NCBI RefSeq assembly: GCF_023091155.1
Contig: NZ_JAHWXK010000001.1
Coordinates: forward strand, 1,116,001 to 1,180,000
Length of the DNA: 64,000 nucleotides
DNA from: Microbacterium sufflavum
GTDB taxonomy: Bacteria > Actinomycetota > Actinomycetes > Actinomycetales > Microbacteriaceae
Direction of reading: 5' to 3'
The stretch's first letter is position 1. Each line of letters begins with the position of its first letter. Under the pieces are notes generated by a model. It did not search any database, was not told the DNA's origin, and saw nothing but the letters and a program-made list of their open reading frames with translations. This document shows positions 1 to 8,247 of the stretch, piece after piece. The position numbers and the translations under genes were made by a program.

Positions 1-646
1 AGTTGAGCGGCATCGGCACGGCGGCGTCCACCTGCGCCAGGCCCTCGGGCGACCCGAGCAGACCGGCGGTCATGGCGGTGATCACGGTGCCGGGGGCGAC
101 GGCGTTGAGGGGGATGCCGGCTCCGGCCCACGCGGGCGTCACCGACTCGCGGCGCACCCACCGCGACACCGCGCGCTTGCTCGACGAGTAGTTGAGGAAC
201 CCGCCCTCGGGGGTCGCGGCGAGCCGGTCGCCGATCTCCAGCGCGCGGGCCTCGTCACCAGCCAGGGCGGCGTCGACGAGCTCGGCGGACACCGGCTGCA
301 GCGACGCCATCGACGACACCACGGCCGCACGCGGAGTGTCGGCCAGGCTGAGCGTGGGGCGCAGGGCCTCCAGGAACTCGGTCACGCCGAAGAAGTTGAT
401 CGCCATGGTCTTCGCGATGGGGGCGGCGATGCCGGCGCACGCGATCACGGCGTCGATGCTGCCATCCGCGGCTTCGATCGCGGCTTCCGCGGCGGCGATG
501 CGGCCGTCGTGCGTGGAGAGGTCGCCCGCCACTTCGGCGCCGGCGAGGTCCACACCGATGACGGTGTGCCCCTGGGCGCGCAGCAGCGAGGTGGTGGCGG
601 CTCCGATTCCGGATGCCGAGCCGGTGACGACGTAGGTGCGGGTCAT
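1..646 (-). CDS. SDR-family oxidoreductase, C-terminus cut by window edge
   Basis: Classical short-chain dehydrogenase/reductase, an NAD(P)-dependent alcohol/ketone oxidoreductase. The visible 215 residues contain the Rossmann motif TGSASGIG (about residues 8-15), a Ser pair near 111-112 and the catalytic Tyr153-x3-Lys157 in NYSSSK. The protein should run about 35-40 residues beyond base 1. The ATG start at 646-644 overlaps the upstream marR-type gene by 4 bp (ATGA), with an RBS AGGAGGAA just upstream, so the two are cotranscribed and the MarR protein probably controls it. The length and the acidic insert before the active-site Tyr resemble the 3-alpha-hydroxysteroid-dehydrogenase-like branch, but the substrate cannot be told. 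Confidence 0.9.
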   Translation of the reverse strand, partial: MTRTYVVTGSASGIGAATTSLLRAQGHTVIGVDLAGAEVAGDLSTHDGRIAAAEAAIEAADGSIDAVIACAGIAAPIAKTMAINFFGVTEFLEALRPTLSLADTPRAAVVSSMASLQPVSAELVDAALAGDEARALEIGDRLAATPEGGFLNYSSSKRAVSRWVRRESVTPAWAGAGIPLNAVAPGTVITAMTAGLLGSPEGLAQVDAAVPMPLN

Positions 647-1116
647 GATGATTCCTCCTGGATGGACGGTGCCGACGGCGTGCCGGCGAGGGCGAAGACG
701 AAGCGCGTGAGCTGGTGCCGGAACGCGGAGATCTCGTCCGCGTCCCAGCCGGCGAGGGCGTCTGCCACCAGGCGGTGACCGGCGTCGACCAGGCGTGCGT
801 AGGCCTGCTCGCCGGCGGGTGCGAGGCGCACCTCGACCGTGCGGCCGGTGCGGATCGGGTCGACCACGCCCTGCGCGGCCATGCGGGCGACGAGCTTCGA
901 CGTGGTCGGGCGCGACATCGAGGCGTGCTCGGCGAGGGCACCGAACCCCAGCGCTCCCCCGTGCAGCCCGAGCAGGTACACCGCGCGGATGGCGGTGGGG
1001 TCGAGGGCGACGCCGACGCTCTCGGCCACCTGGGCCTGCACGTCGCTCTCGCTCCACGCCGACACCACGTTCACGAGGGCGACGTGGATGTCGGCGATGC
1101 TCTGGGCGTTCGCCAT
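643..1116 (-). CDS. MarR-family transcriptional regulator
   Basis: 157-residue winged-helix regulator, near the usual MarR length of 140-160. The central part carries the helix-turn-helix (ALAEHASMSRPTTSKLVARM, about residues 59-78) followed by the wing (VDPIRTGRTVEVRLAPAG). It is first in an operon with the SDR gene, overlapping it by ATGA. The start codon lies 6 nt after a TAGACT -10 box, so the mRNA is probably leaderless, and a GTTGC-N5-GCAAC dyad covers the -35 box, which suggests autoregulation. The ligand is unknown. Confidence 0.88.
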   Translation of the reverse strand: MANAQSIADIHVALVNVVSAWSESDVQAQVAESVGVALDPTAIRAVYLLGLHGGALGFGALAEHASMSRPTTSKLVARMAAQGVVDPIRTGRTVEVRLAPAGEQAYARLVDAGHRLVADALAGWDADEISAFRHQLTRFVFALAGTPSAPSIQEESS

Positions 1117-1122
1117 GCCCTC

Positions 1123-1151
1123 AGTCTACGACTTTTGTTGCTTGAGGCAAC
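1123..1151 (-). promoter_or_regulatory. Leaderless marR promoter with dyad operator
   Basis: On the minus strand, -35 TTGCCT (1150-1145), 16-bp spacer, -10 TAGACT (1128-1123), then 6 nt to the ATG at 1116. The dyad GTTGC-N5-GCAAC (1137-1151) overlaps the -35 element, the position expected for a MarR-type operator. It sits across the stop codon of the preceding gene. Confidence 0.6.
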
Positions 1152-1473
1152 TGTTCTCCGTCACGTACCCGGTCGAGCCCGAGTCGTCCACCAGCACATA
1201 CGGCACCACATCAGCGGAGCTCCCGCGTCCACGACGCCAGTGCCGCTCCCGGCCGTCGCCGTACTCCAGCACGATCGCGCTCGGCACAGCACCGGCGGGA
1301 GCCACCACGTAGGAGCTGCCGCCGAGACCCGACGACCGCAGTTGCACCACGATCCCGCCGTCGTTCGGTCGCGGAGGTGTCGTGTGCAGATCCATCGGGG
1401 TCACCGGCAGTGCGTACTCGCCGCGCACCTGCAGCACCGCTGCGCCGGCGGCGCGCGGGCCCAGCGGCCTCAC
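1126..1473 (-). CDS. Hypothetical protein
   Basis: 115 residues starting at GTG 1473, whose GTGA overlap with the stop of the upstream gene suggests translational coupling. No family recognised. The sequence is basic and Gly/Ser-rich, with predicted beta segments (GGIVVQLRSS, YVVAPAG, AIVLEYGDG, ADVVPYVLVD), no signal peptide and no membrane segment. The only support is the coupling, the codon usage typical of its neighbours and the tight fit to marR. It could still be a non-functional open frame. Confidence 0.5.
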   Translation of the reverse strand: MRPLGPRAAGAAVLQVRGEYALPVTPMDLHTTPPRPNDGGIVVQLRSSGLGGSSYVVAPAGAVPSAIVLEYGDGRERHWRRGRGSSADVVPYVLVDDSGSTGYVTENSCLKQQKS

Positions 1474-1736
1474 TCCGCCGCTCCGATGCGCGCAGCCCAG
1501 GCGGCCGTGTCCCGCACGCCACGGGCGTCGAGGTAGGCGCGCACCGTGTCGTGCACGAGCCGGATCTCAGCCTCGTTGCCCATCGCGGCCTGCATCGTGC
1601 CGACGTCCGGGGTCGGCTTGCCGTCGATGCGCTCGAGCGCCTCCCAGACGATGTCCTCGCGGGCGCCGCGTCCCAGAGCGTGCGGCATCGAGGTGAAGCG
1701 GATGCCGGGCCGGGCGGCGGGTCGTGACTCTTTCAT
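1470..1736 (-). CDS. Small hypothetical protein
   Basis: 88 residues from ATG 1736, preceded by an AGAGGAA ribosome binding site. An upstream GTG at 1871 extends the frame with low-complexity Pro/Ala sequence and has no RBS, so it was rejected. The protein is helical and charged (REDIVWEALERIDGKPTPDV, then AEIRLVHDTVRAYLDARGV), with no membrane segment. Function not recognised. It is probably the first gene of a unit with the next hypothetical gene, transcribed from the promoter near 1920-1948 with a leader of about 175 nt. Confidence 0.6.
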   Translation of the reverse strand: MKESRPAARPGIRFTSMPHALGRGAREDIVWEALERIDGKPTPDVGTMQAAMGNEAEIRLVHDTVRAYLDARGVRDTAAWAARIGAAE

Positions 1737-1919
1737 GCGTGTTCCTCTCTCGTCCGGAGGGCAGGCTCGCGCGGAGGGGCCGGCGGCCCCTGGCGGCGCG
1801 CACGCCGGAGCGGGGGTCTCGCCCCCTGTGCGGTCGTGCGGTTCTGCGGCCCGCGGTGCTCCCCTGATCACCGTCGAGTGCGGCGCGGGAGCCTCGGTCT
1901 GGCCGTCCGGTTCCCTCCG

Positions 1920-1953
1920 ACCGTAGCACGTTGTTTTGAGTCATTCAAAACAA
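1920..1953 (-). promoter_or_regulatory. Promoter with AT-rich perfect palindrome
   Basis: TTGTTTTGA-N5-TCAAAACAA (1931-1953) is a perfect 9-bp inverted repeat and strikingly AT-rich for this genome. On the minus strand it overlaps a promoter: -35 TTGAAT (1948-1943), 17-bp spacer, -10 TACGGT (1925-1920). The overlap suggests an operator for the small genes at 1736-1126. The cognate regulator is not identifiable. In 1737-1919 I see only a GC-rich leader with a short hairpin (GGGGCC/GGCCCC near 1777-1791). Confidence 0.6.
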
Positions 1954-1976
1954 CGGATACCGAGCGGTGTGTCGTC

Positions 1977-3491
1977 TCAGGCGCTTCCGGACAGCACCCG
2001 AGCGACGTACACCGCCGACGCACGCGACGCCCCGAGCGCCAGCACCGCCCGCCCCGCGCGCACATCACCCTCTGCGGGCCACCCCGCATACACGACCACG
2101 GCGTCGGGGCGCACGGCGAGCACCGCATCCTGCACGGCCGCCTCGAACGGACTGCTCTGCGGCTGATTCACCAGCAGCACCACGTCCTCCGTCCGGTTCG
2201 CGGCGACCGCGGCCGCCCGTGCGGCAGCCGCCGTCGCATCGAGTCCGGCGAGCGATGCGCGCTCCACCGGCATCCGCTCGCGCAGCGCCACGGTGAAGAA
2301 GTCCGACGCCTCCCCCACCGCGACGCTGCGCTTCGTGCGGGCGTCGACCACCGTCGCCGACGCACTGCCGAGGCGCACATCACCGACCACCGTGGCCGCC
2401 CGGGCGACGAGGTCTGCGCCCTCGAAGGCCGCCGGGCGCTCGGCGTCGTCCCCGTGGTCGCGGCGCCAGGCCGAGAGCTCGGCGAGCCGCGCCGCCGCCT
2501 CCTCCGCGCGCGCGACAGGCAACGCGCCCGACCGCAGCGCCTCGTACACGGCGTGCAGCACCTCCTCGAACTCGACCTGGTCGGTGCGCTCGCCGCCGAC
2601 CTGCGGGTTGAGGGCGGGGTTGCCGATGCACACGAGGTCTGCGCCCGCGGCGAGGGCCCCGACCGCGCCGGGCCCCGAGCCGACCGTGCCGCGGATCGCC
2701 GCCATGTCGACCGCGTCGGTGATGAGCACCCCGTCGAAGCCCAGGTCGCGGGCCAGGCGCAGGCTCGTCGGGTTGAGGGTCGCCGGTGCGTCGCCGAGCG
2801 CGGGCACGCGGATGTGCGCCGTCATGAGGGTCTTCGCGCCCGCCTCGATCGCGGCGCGGAACGGCGGCAGATGCACGGCGTGCAGCTGTTCGAGCGTCAC
2901 ATCGGCGGTCGCCGGCGCCAGGTGCGAGTCGGTGACGGTGTCGCCGTGACCGGGGAAGTGCTTGGGGCACGCGGCGACCCCGGCGGACTGGATCCCCCGG
3001 ACGGCCGCGGCGGCATGGCGGGCGACGACGTCGGGGTCGGCGCCGAACGAGCGGACGCCGATCACGGGGTTGCGCGGGTCGGCGTTGACGTCGACGGTCG
3101 GCGCCAGGTCGACGTCGATGCCCGCGGAGGCCACGAGCCGGCCGGTCCAGGCGGCGACGCGCTCGGTGAGGTCGATGTCGTCGAGGCGGCCGAGCACCGC
3201 GTTGCCGGGCGTCGATGAGCCCGCGGCCGCTTCCAGGCGGGTGACGATACCGCCCTCCTCGTCGACGCCGATCAGCGCTCCGGGATGTCGTCCGTGGATC
3301 TCCGCCGAGAGCGCGCGCGGCTGATCCGGGTCGGCGGGATCGAGGTTCTGCGCGAAGTACACGACGCCGGCGAGACCGTGGTCGAGCGCTCGCCGGAGCC
3401 AGTCGGGGGCGGTGCGCCCGGCGAATCCGGGCCACAGCAGGCTGTGGGCGAGGCGGCTCAGGGCGGGGTCGCGCGGCGCGGGCATGAGCAT
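1977..3491 (-). CDS. Glycoside hydrolase family 3, NagZ-like beta-N-acetylhexosaminidase
   Basis: 504 residues. The N-terminal (beta/alpha)8 domain carries the NagZ hallmarks: KHFPGHGDT (177-185), the Asp188-Ser-His190 catalytic dyad and the nucleophile Asp259 in GVLITDAVDM. NagZ enzymes release terminal GlcNAc from cell-wall fragments or chitooligosaccharides. An extra C-terminal domain of about 150 residues makes it longer than the 340-residue Gram-negative NagZ, as in Gram-positive two-domain homologues. No signal peptide is seen, so it is probably cytoplasmic. Two ATGs two codons apart (3491, 3485) are possible starts. A strong promoter lies directly upstream. Being next to the SelA-like enzyme may hint at amino-sugar metabolism, but that is inference. 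Confidence 0.85.
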   Translation of the reverse strand: MLMPAPRDPALSRLAHSLLWPGFAGRTAPDWLRRALDHGLAGVVYFAQNLDPADPDQPRALSAEIHGRHPGALIGVDEEGGIVTRLEAAAGSSTPGNAVLGRLDDIDLTERVAAWTGRLVASAGIDVDLAPTVDVNADPRNPVIGVRSFGADPDVVARHAAAAVRGIQSAGVAACPKHFPGHGDTVTDSHLAPATADVTLEQLHAVHLPPFRAAIEAGAKTLMTAHIRVPALGDAPATLNPTSLRLARDLGFDGVLITDAVDMAAIRGTVGSGPGAVGALAAGADLVCIGNPALNPQVGGERTDQVEFEEVLHAVYEALRSGALPVARAEEAAARLAELSAWRRDHGDDAERPAAFEGADLVARAATVVGDVRLGSASATVVDARTKRSVAVGEASDFFTVALRERMPVERASLAGLDATAAAARAAAVAANRTEDVVLLVNQPQSSPFEAAVQDAVLAVRPDAVVVYAGWPAEGDVRAGRAVLALGASRASAVYVARVLSGSA

Positions 3492-3521
3492 CTCTCGGTC
3501 GAGGGCGGCCTGTTCACGACG

Positions 3522-3550
3522 AAACTAAACTACGAACGCACGACCGTCAA
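3522..3550 (-). promoter_or_regulatory. Promoter of the GH3 gene
   Basis: Minus strand: -35 TTGACG (3550-3545), 17-bp spacer, -10 TAGTTT (3527-3522), leader of about 24 nt to ATG 3491. This is the best -35/-10 pair in the window. The -10 region consists of a tandem AAACT repeat (AAACTAAACT on the plus strand), which could be part of a regulator site. Confidence 0.65.
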
Positions 3551-3557
3551 TGAAAAT

Positions 3558-4670
3558 TCATGACACCAGCACGCACGCCCGGATGACCGCCTGCGCCACC
3601 ACCGGCACCTGCTCCGGCGTGAGGCACTGCGGATTCAGTGCGATTTCGTCGCCGTCCACGCCCACCACGACCGCGGGATCGCCGGAGCGCAGACGCTCCG
3701 CAACCGCCGCGGCCGTCGCGTGCCGCGGCCGTACGTAGGCGCGCGGGATCGAGGCGGGCTGGATGCCGGGGCGCTCCAGCACGTGGCGCCGCACGCGCAG
3801 ATCCGCGCACCCCGCGAGCCCCGCGACCAGCTCCGACACCATCCGCTCCCGCGCGGCCTGCTCCACGGCCTCGTCCCGCCGAGCGAACAGCTCGACCGCC
3901 GCCACCAGCCCCACGATCGTCTCCTTGTCGGTCTTCATCCCCCGGGCGACACCGTGGTGCGGATAGGCGACGGCGGCGCACGCGGCCACCAGCTCGCGCC
4001 GACCGAGGATCATCCCCGACGACTGCGGTCCGCGGACCTCCTTGCCACCGCTGAGCACCACGAGGTCGGCACCCTCGTCGAGCATCTGCCGCACCAGCGC
4101 CCGCGGCGGCACCTCGGCGGCGGCGTCCACCACCAGCGGGATGCCGTGCTCGTGCAGCACCGCGGCGACCTCCGCGAGCGGCGGCGAGCCGGGCAGCGAC
4201 CGGGCCTCCGCCATCCACAGCAGGAGCGCGGTCCGGTCGCTGAGGGCACGGCGCAGCTCCTCCACGCTCGCCCCCGTCGCGTCCTCCACCTCGACCACGC
4301 GGGCACCCGCGACCGCCACCGCCGTGTCGTAGCGGTTGCGATGGCCGCGCAGCATCAGGCACTCGTCCGGCAGTCCGGAGGCGCGCGGCAGCCGGGCGCG
4401 CAGCTCCGGGTGGTCGCGGGTCATCGCGGCGGCCGTGGCGACCGTGAGCCCCGCGGCCGCTCCCGCGGTGACACAGGCGGCCTCCACATCGAGCGCGGCG
4501 GCGATGCGTTCCCCCGCCCGAGCTTGCAGGGCGTGCAGGTCGACGTAGGCCCCGGCGGCCTCGCGCATCGCGTCGAGCACCTCGGGCGCCAGGAGCGAGC
4601 CGCCGACCGCGGTCACCGTGCCCCACGCGTTGATCAGCGGTCGAAGTCCCAGGTCGCGGTAGACGCTCAT
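3558..4670 (-). CDS. SelA-like PLP-dependent enzyme (D-glucosaminate-6-P ammonia-lyase type)
   Basis: 370 residues with the aminotransferase fold of the SelA/DgaE-like family. It opens with YRDLGLRPLINAWGTVTAVG, typical of this family, and has the PLP-lysine motif VVLSGGKEVRGPQSSG. Family members include D-glucosaminate-6-phosphate ammonia-lyases and related lyases; the organism-specific substrate is not visible. True selenocysteine synthase is unlikely because no selB or selC lies nearby. I chose ATG 4670 because the conserved domain begins there and a TAGCGT -10-like box lies 8 nt upstream. An in-frame GTG at 4718 would add 16 poorly conserved residues. Confidence 0.75.
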   Translation of the reverse strand: MSVYRDLGLRPLINAWGTVTAVGGSLLAPEVLDAMREAAGAYVDLHALQARAGERIAAALDVEAACVTAGAAAGLTVATAAAMTRDHPELRARLPRASGLPDECLMLRGHRNRYDTAVAVAGARVVEVEDATGASVEELRRALSDRTALLLWMAEARSLPGSPPLAEVAAVLHEHGIPLVVDAAAEVPPRALVRQMLDEGADLVVLSGGKEVRGPQSSGMILGRRELVAACAAVAYPHHGVARGMKTDKETIVGLVAAVELFARRDEAVEQAARERMVSELVAGLAGCADLRVRRHVLERPGIQPASIPRAYVRPRHATAAAVAERLRSGDPAVVVGVDGDEIALNPQCLTPEQVPVVAQAVIRACVLVS

Positions 4671-4792
4671 GAGCGCACACGCTAGCGCCTCGATCGCTTC
4701 CGGCGGCCGTGCCATCACCCCGACCGCTCCCTCGCGAGACGCCGTTCCCGACCGGCTGGGGGCGACGGTTTTTTTACCGCTCAGCAGGAAAT

Positions 4793-4820
4793 TTGACTTC
4801 TATGCCGTTCCGGGTATGGT
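4793..4820 (+). promoter_or_regulatory. Promoter of small basic protein gene
   Basis: -35 TTGACT (4793-4798), 16-bp spacer, -10 TATGGT (4815-4820), giving a leader of about 30 nt before ATG 4857. The stretch upstream has a T-run at about 4769-4775, unusual in this GC-rich region. Confidence 0.55.
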
Positions 4821-4856
4821 CAGGGGTTACGCCAGCCACGAAAAGGGGAAGCGCAC

Positions 4857-4991
4857 ATGTCCGGAAAGTCCACCCAGGGTCGAGCGAGCAAGAAGGCCCC
4901 GCAGCTCTCACTCAAGGAGAAGCGGGCCGCCAAGAAGGCCAAGAACGCTCCAGACGAGTTCCTCAAGCCCCGCAAGGGCGCGAAGGGCTGA
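4857..4991 (+). CDS. Small lysine-rich basic protein, 44 aa
   Basis: 44 codons from ATG 4857 to TGA 4991, with an AGGGGAA ribosome binding site and a good promoter. The product is strongly basic (13 Lys and 3 Arg), reading SLKEKRAAKKAKN in the middle and ending FLKPRKGAKG. No membrane segment or cysteine. Role unknown; the composition suggests nucleic-acid or ribosome association, but that is only inference. Promoter, RBS and a clean stop make it a better candidate than a chance open frame of this length. Confidence 0.65.
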   Translation: MSGKSTQGRASKKAPQLSLKEKRAAKKAKNAPDEFLKPRKGAKG

Positions 4992-5143
4992 GGACTCCCC
5001 GGACGGCGGCATCGCGGCGGACGCTGCGGATGCGCGTCCGAGAGGTGCGCCGGATACCCGCGCGACGAGGTGCTGTCAACGGCCCTCCCCTCGTGCGGCA
5101 TCCGGCGCACCCTGGACGTCTCATCCGACGAGAGGAGCACGCC

Positions 5144-5476
5144 ATGACGCACGACGAGGGCCACCTGAACGATCCGGAGCGCATGCAGCCGGAGGAGGAG
5201 GACAGGGTCGAGTCCGGCGCGGAGCCCACCGACCCCACGTATCCGTCCCCCGATGCCGGGTCCGCCCGACCCGGTGCCGGTCCGATCTCGGAGCACCTCG
5301 CCGAGCGGGGCGGGGACGACGCCGACCTCATCGAGAACGTGCCGGCGGGCGGTGCGGGGGCCGACGCGGGCGCCGGGCAGGCCGCCCGCGTGGATCCGTC
5401 ATCCGACGCCTCGGTACCGGACGAGTCCGAGCACAACGACGAGCCCGGCATCGGCACTCGTCGCGCGGAGGACTGA
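5144..5476 (+). CDS. Acidic, probably disordered hypothetical protein
   Basis: 110 residues from ATG 5144 with an AGAGGAG ribosome binding site. The sequence is rich in Asp, Glu, Pro, Gly and Ala and has no hydrophobic core, e.g. PEEEDRVESGAEPTDPTYP and DESEHNDEPG. It looks intrinsically disordered. The frame is open further upstream, but only this start has an RBS. No family recognised. It is convergent with the alcohol dehydrogenase gene, 11 bp away. Confidence 0.6.
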   Translation: MTHDEGHLNDPERMQPEEEDRVESGAEPTDPTYPSPDAGSARPGAGPISEHLAERGGDDADLIENVPAGGAGADAGAGQAARVDPSSDASVPDESEHNDEPGIGTRRAED

Positions 5477-5481
5477 TCACC

Positions 5482-5498
5482 CCACGGTCACACCGTGG
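5482..5498. terminator. Small hairpin between convergent genes
   Basis: CCACGGT-N3-ACCGTGG, a perfect 7-bp inverted repeat overlapping the stop codon of the alcohol dehydrogenase gene and lying just after the stop of the acidic-protein gene. There is no T-tract, so activity as a two-way terminator is only possible. Confidence 0.3.
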
Positions 5499-6672
5499 AC
5501 GGATGCAGCACGACCTTGATGCAGCCGTCCTCCTTCTGCTGGAACGTGCGGTACAGGTCGGGTGCGTCGTCGAGCGGGGCGTGATGCGTGGTGAGGTCCA
5601 TCACGCCGAGCGGATCGGCGGCGTCCTCCACGAGCGGCAGCAGGTCGTCGATCCAGTTCTTGACGTTGCACTGCCCCATCCGCAGCGTGACCTGCTTGTC
5701 GAACATCGTCTTCATCGGCAGGATGTCGGCGTCACCCGCATAGACGCCGCTCAGCGACACGGTCCCGCCCCGTCGCACCGCGTCGATCGAGGCGTAGACC
5801 GCGGCGAGGCGGTCGATCCCCGCCTTGTCGAGCAGCTGTCGCGCGGCGGGATCGGGCAGCAGCCCGACGGCCTTCTGCACGAACTCGATGCCGCTGTTCC
5901 CGTGGGCTTCGAGCCCCACCGCGTCGACCACGGAGTCGGCCCCGCGGCCCTCGGTGGTGTCGCGGATCTCGGCGACGACGGTGTCGGTGAGGTCGAGCGT
6001 CTCGGTGCCGTGCCGTTCGGCCATGGCCCGCCGCTCGGGCACCGGGTCGACGGCGATGACGCGGTGCCCGCGGTGACGGCCCACCCTGGCGACGAACTGC
6101 CCGACCGGGCCGAGGCCCATCACGGCGAGGGTGCCGCCCTCCGGCACCTGCGCGTACTCCACGCCCTGCCACGCGGTGGGGAGGATGTCGCTGAGGAACA
6201 GGTAGCGCTCGTCGGGAAGGTCGGGCGCGACCTTGATGTGGTTGTAGTCCGCAAGCGGCACCCGCAGGTACTCCGCCTGTCCGCCCGGCACCTGGCCGTA
6301 GAGCTTGGTGTAGCCGAACAGGGCTGCTCCGCTGCCGTACTCGCGCACCTGCGTGGTCTCGCACTGCGACTGCAGGCCGCGACGGCAGAAGAGGCACTCC
6401 CCGCACGCGATGTTGAACGGGATGACGACCCGGTCTCCGGGCTGCAGCGAGGTGACGTTCGCGCCCACCTCGACCACCACACCCATGGGCTCGTGCCCGA
6501 GGATGTCGCCGCGATCCAGGAATGGACCGAGCAGCTCGTACAGATGCAGGTCGGAGCCGCAGATCGCCGATGAGGTGACGCGGATGATCGCGTCCTCCGG
6601 CTGCTGGATCTGCGGGTCGGGGACCTCCTCGACCGTCACCGTGCGCTTGCCCTGCCAGGTCAGTGCCTTCAT
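5488..6672 (-). CDS. Zinc-dependent alcohol/formaldehyde dehydrogenase-like MDR enzyme
   Basis: 394 residues of the zinc-containing medium-chain dehydrogenase family. Catalytic-zinc ligands are seen in SAICGSDLH and GHEPMG, and the structural-zinc cysteines in CGECLFCRRGLQSQC. The nucleotide-binding loop is GLGPVG. Length and the internal insert (about 230-290) match the formaldehyde-dehydrogenase-like branch, which oxidises formaldehyde or alcohols with NAD(P)+; the actual substrate is not known. ATG 6672 has an AGAGGAC ribosome binding site. The gene stands alone and is transcribed in the same direction as the P450 behind it, from which it is separated by about 100 bp. Confidence 0.85.
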   Translation of the reverse strand: MKALTWQGKRTVTVEEVPDPQIQQPEDAIIRVTSSAICGSDLHLYELLGPFLDRGDILGHEPMGVVVEVGANVTSLQPGDRVVIPFNIACGECLFCRRGLQSQCETTQVREYGSGAALFGYTKLYGQVPGGQAEYLRVPLADYNHIKVAPDLPDERYLFLSDILPTAWQGVEYAQVPEGGTLAVMGLGPVGQFVARVGRHRGHRVIAVDPVPERRAMAERHGTETLDLTDTVVAEIRDTTEGRGADSVVDAVGLEAHGNSGIEFVQKAVGLLPDPAARQLLDKAGIDRLAAVYASIDAVRRGGTVSLSGVYAGDADILPMKTMFDKQVTLRMGQCNVKNWIDDLLPLVEDAADPLGVMDLTTHHAPLDDAPDLYRTFQQKEDGCIKVVLHPSTV

Positions 6673-6773
6673 GATGTCCTCTGCTCCGGTCGACTGTGGT
6701 CGTCCCAGGCTCCGCGTCGCCGGCCGGTGTGAACACCCGGTTGACAGGTGCCGTGGCGCATGCGATCCCGCGC

Positions 6774-8102
6774 TCAGTGGAAGGGGCAGCCGCGGCCGGA
6801 GCCGGCCGCGCGCACCCGTCCGCCGGACGCGGGCTTGGTGGGCAGCCGTCGTCGGTTCACCGCGAGGCCCTCGTCGAGCACGCGCAGCCGCGGGTCGCTG
6901 AGCACCGCGATCGCAGCCGTGAGTCCCGCGACCACGAGCTTCTCGCCGGGGCAGCGGTGTCCCGAGGCGACGTCGGCCCCGCCCTGCGGGATGAACGTCT
7001 TCACCTCTTCGTGGTCGGTCACGTCGGTGAAGCGCTCCGGGGCGAAGCGGTGCGCGTGCGCCCACGACTGCTCGTCGGTGTCGGTGCCGAGGATGTCGAG
7101 CACCACGCGACCGCCCTTCGGCACCCGCACGCCGTCGATCTCGATGTCGGTGAGCGCACGCCCCGGGAGCATCGGCACGAACAGTCCCGTGCGCCGCACC
7201 TCCTGCGCGAACCGGGTGGCGAGAGCGCCGCCCACGAGAGCCTGCCGTTCCGCGGTCTCGGCCGCGATGCGGGCGCGCCACTCCGGGTGGTCGTGGAGCT
7301 GCTTCGCCGCGAACGCCACGAACCGGGCGGCGGCGATCATCGGCCGGATGCTGTTCTGCAGTTCGATGCCCGCGGTCCTGGCGGGAAGCAGGGTGCCGTC
7401 GGCGCTGCGGTGCGCGGCCCACAGCGCGAGCGCGGTGCCCTCGTGAGCCGCGAGCGTTCCGGCGCGGACGGCCTCGATGAGGCGCTGAGCGTGCCGGTCG
7501 GACCACATCCGGTTCGCGGTCGCGGCGAGGTAGGCGGGCGAGTACGGCGCGCCGAACCCGTCGACGATCTGGGCCAGCCGAGCGGCCCAGCGCGTCTTCG
7601 CGGCGGGCGTCCCCGGAAGGCCCGCCCAGCCCATGATCGCGCGTCCGAACGCCCCGACGGCCGCGTCATAGGCGCTGCGGGTGCCGCCGTCGAGCCAGGC
7701 GTCGCGCTCCCGCGCCCACTCCCGCTCGAGCCAGGGCGTGAGCCGCGCGACCTGCTCGTCCTCGTAGGCGACCGCGACGAACGTCGCTTTGCGGTGACGG
7801 TGGGCGTCGCCGTCGAGGCTGTGCACGGAGCCGTGCCCGAACAGCGTCTCCTGCACGATCGCGGGCATCGCGCCGTGCCGGGCGATGCGACTCTCGTCGT
7901 AGAACAGGTCGATGCCCTCGGCGCCGCGGACGAGGGCGCCCTCGTCGCCGAGCAGGCGCATCGGGGCAGACCGGGCGCCCGGTCGTGCACGCCGCCAGAT
8001 GCGGGCTCCGAAGTCGTAGCCGCGGGTCAGGAGGAACGGGGAGTCGTCGCGCACGATCGTCTCGACGCCGTGCGAGATCCGGCCGGTGAGTCTGTGGAGC
8101 AT
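6774..8102 (-). CDS. Cytochrome P450, CYP152-like fatty-acid peroxygenase
   Basis: 442 residues. The heme loop reads FIPQGGADVASGHRCPGE, with the thiolate ligand Cys384. In the I-helix the usual acid-alcohol pair is replaced by Arg253-Pro254 (NSIRPMIAAARF), the signature of CYP152 peroxygenases such as P450-BS-beta and SP-alpha. These use hydrogen peroxide directly to hydroxylate or decarboxylate fatty acids, with the Arg binding the carboxylate. No redox partner gene lies nearby, consistent with peroxide use. ATG 8102 is preceded by GAGGGTCGAG. The C-terminus ends in a short Gly/Arg-rich tail (GSGRGCPFH). Divergent from the SRPBCC gene. Confidence 0.85.
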   Translation of the reverse strand: MLHRLTGRISHGVETIVRDDSPFLLTRGYDFGARIWRRARPGARSAPMRLLGDEGALVRGAEGIDLFYDESRIARHGAMPAIVQETLFGHGSVHSLDGDAHRHRKATFVAVAYEDEQVARLTPWLEREWARERDAWLDGGTRSAYDAAVGAFGRAIMGWAGLPGTPAAKTRWAARLAQIVDGFGAPYSPAYLAATANRMWSDRHAQRLIEAVRAGTLAAHEGTALALWAAHRSADGTLLPARTAGIELQNSIRPMIAAARFVAFAAKQLHDHPEWRARIAAETAERQALVGGALATRFAQEVRRTGLFVPMLPGRALTDIEIDGVRVPKGGRVVLDILGTDTDEQSWAHAHRFAPERFTDVTDHEEVKTFIPQGGADVASGHRCPGEKLVVAGLTAAIAVLSDPRLRVLDEGLAVNRRRLPTKPASGGRVRAAGSGRGCPFH

Positions 8103-8247
8103 GACTCGACCCTCGCAGCGCTGGGACCGGTCCTCCAGGGGGGAGCGTTCGGCGATGGACTGTGCTAGCGGTGAGGGGACGACGCTTGTCAAGCGCCTGT
8201 GCAGGCGGTGTGCGCGCCCGTCACACTGGCGGCGGAACGGAGGAACC

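Noticed and set aside
3558..4670. True selenocysteine synthase (selA)
   Set aside because: No selB, selD or tRNA-Sec gene is near, and the opening and length fit the SelA-like metabolic branch better.
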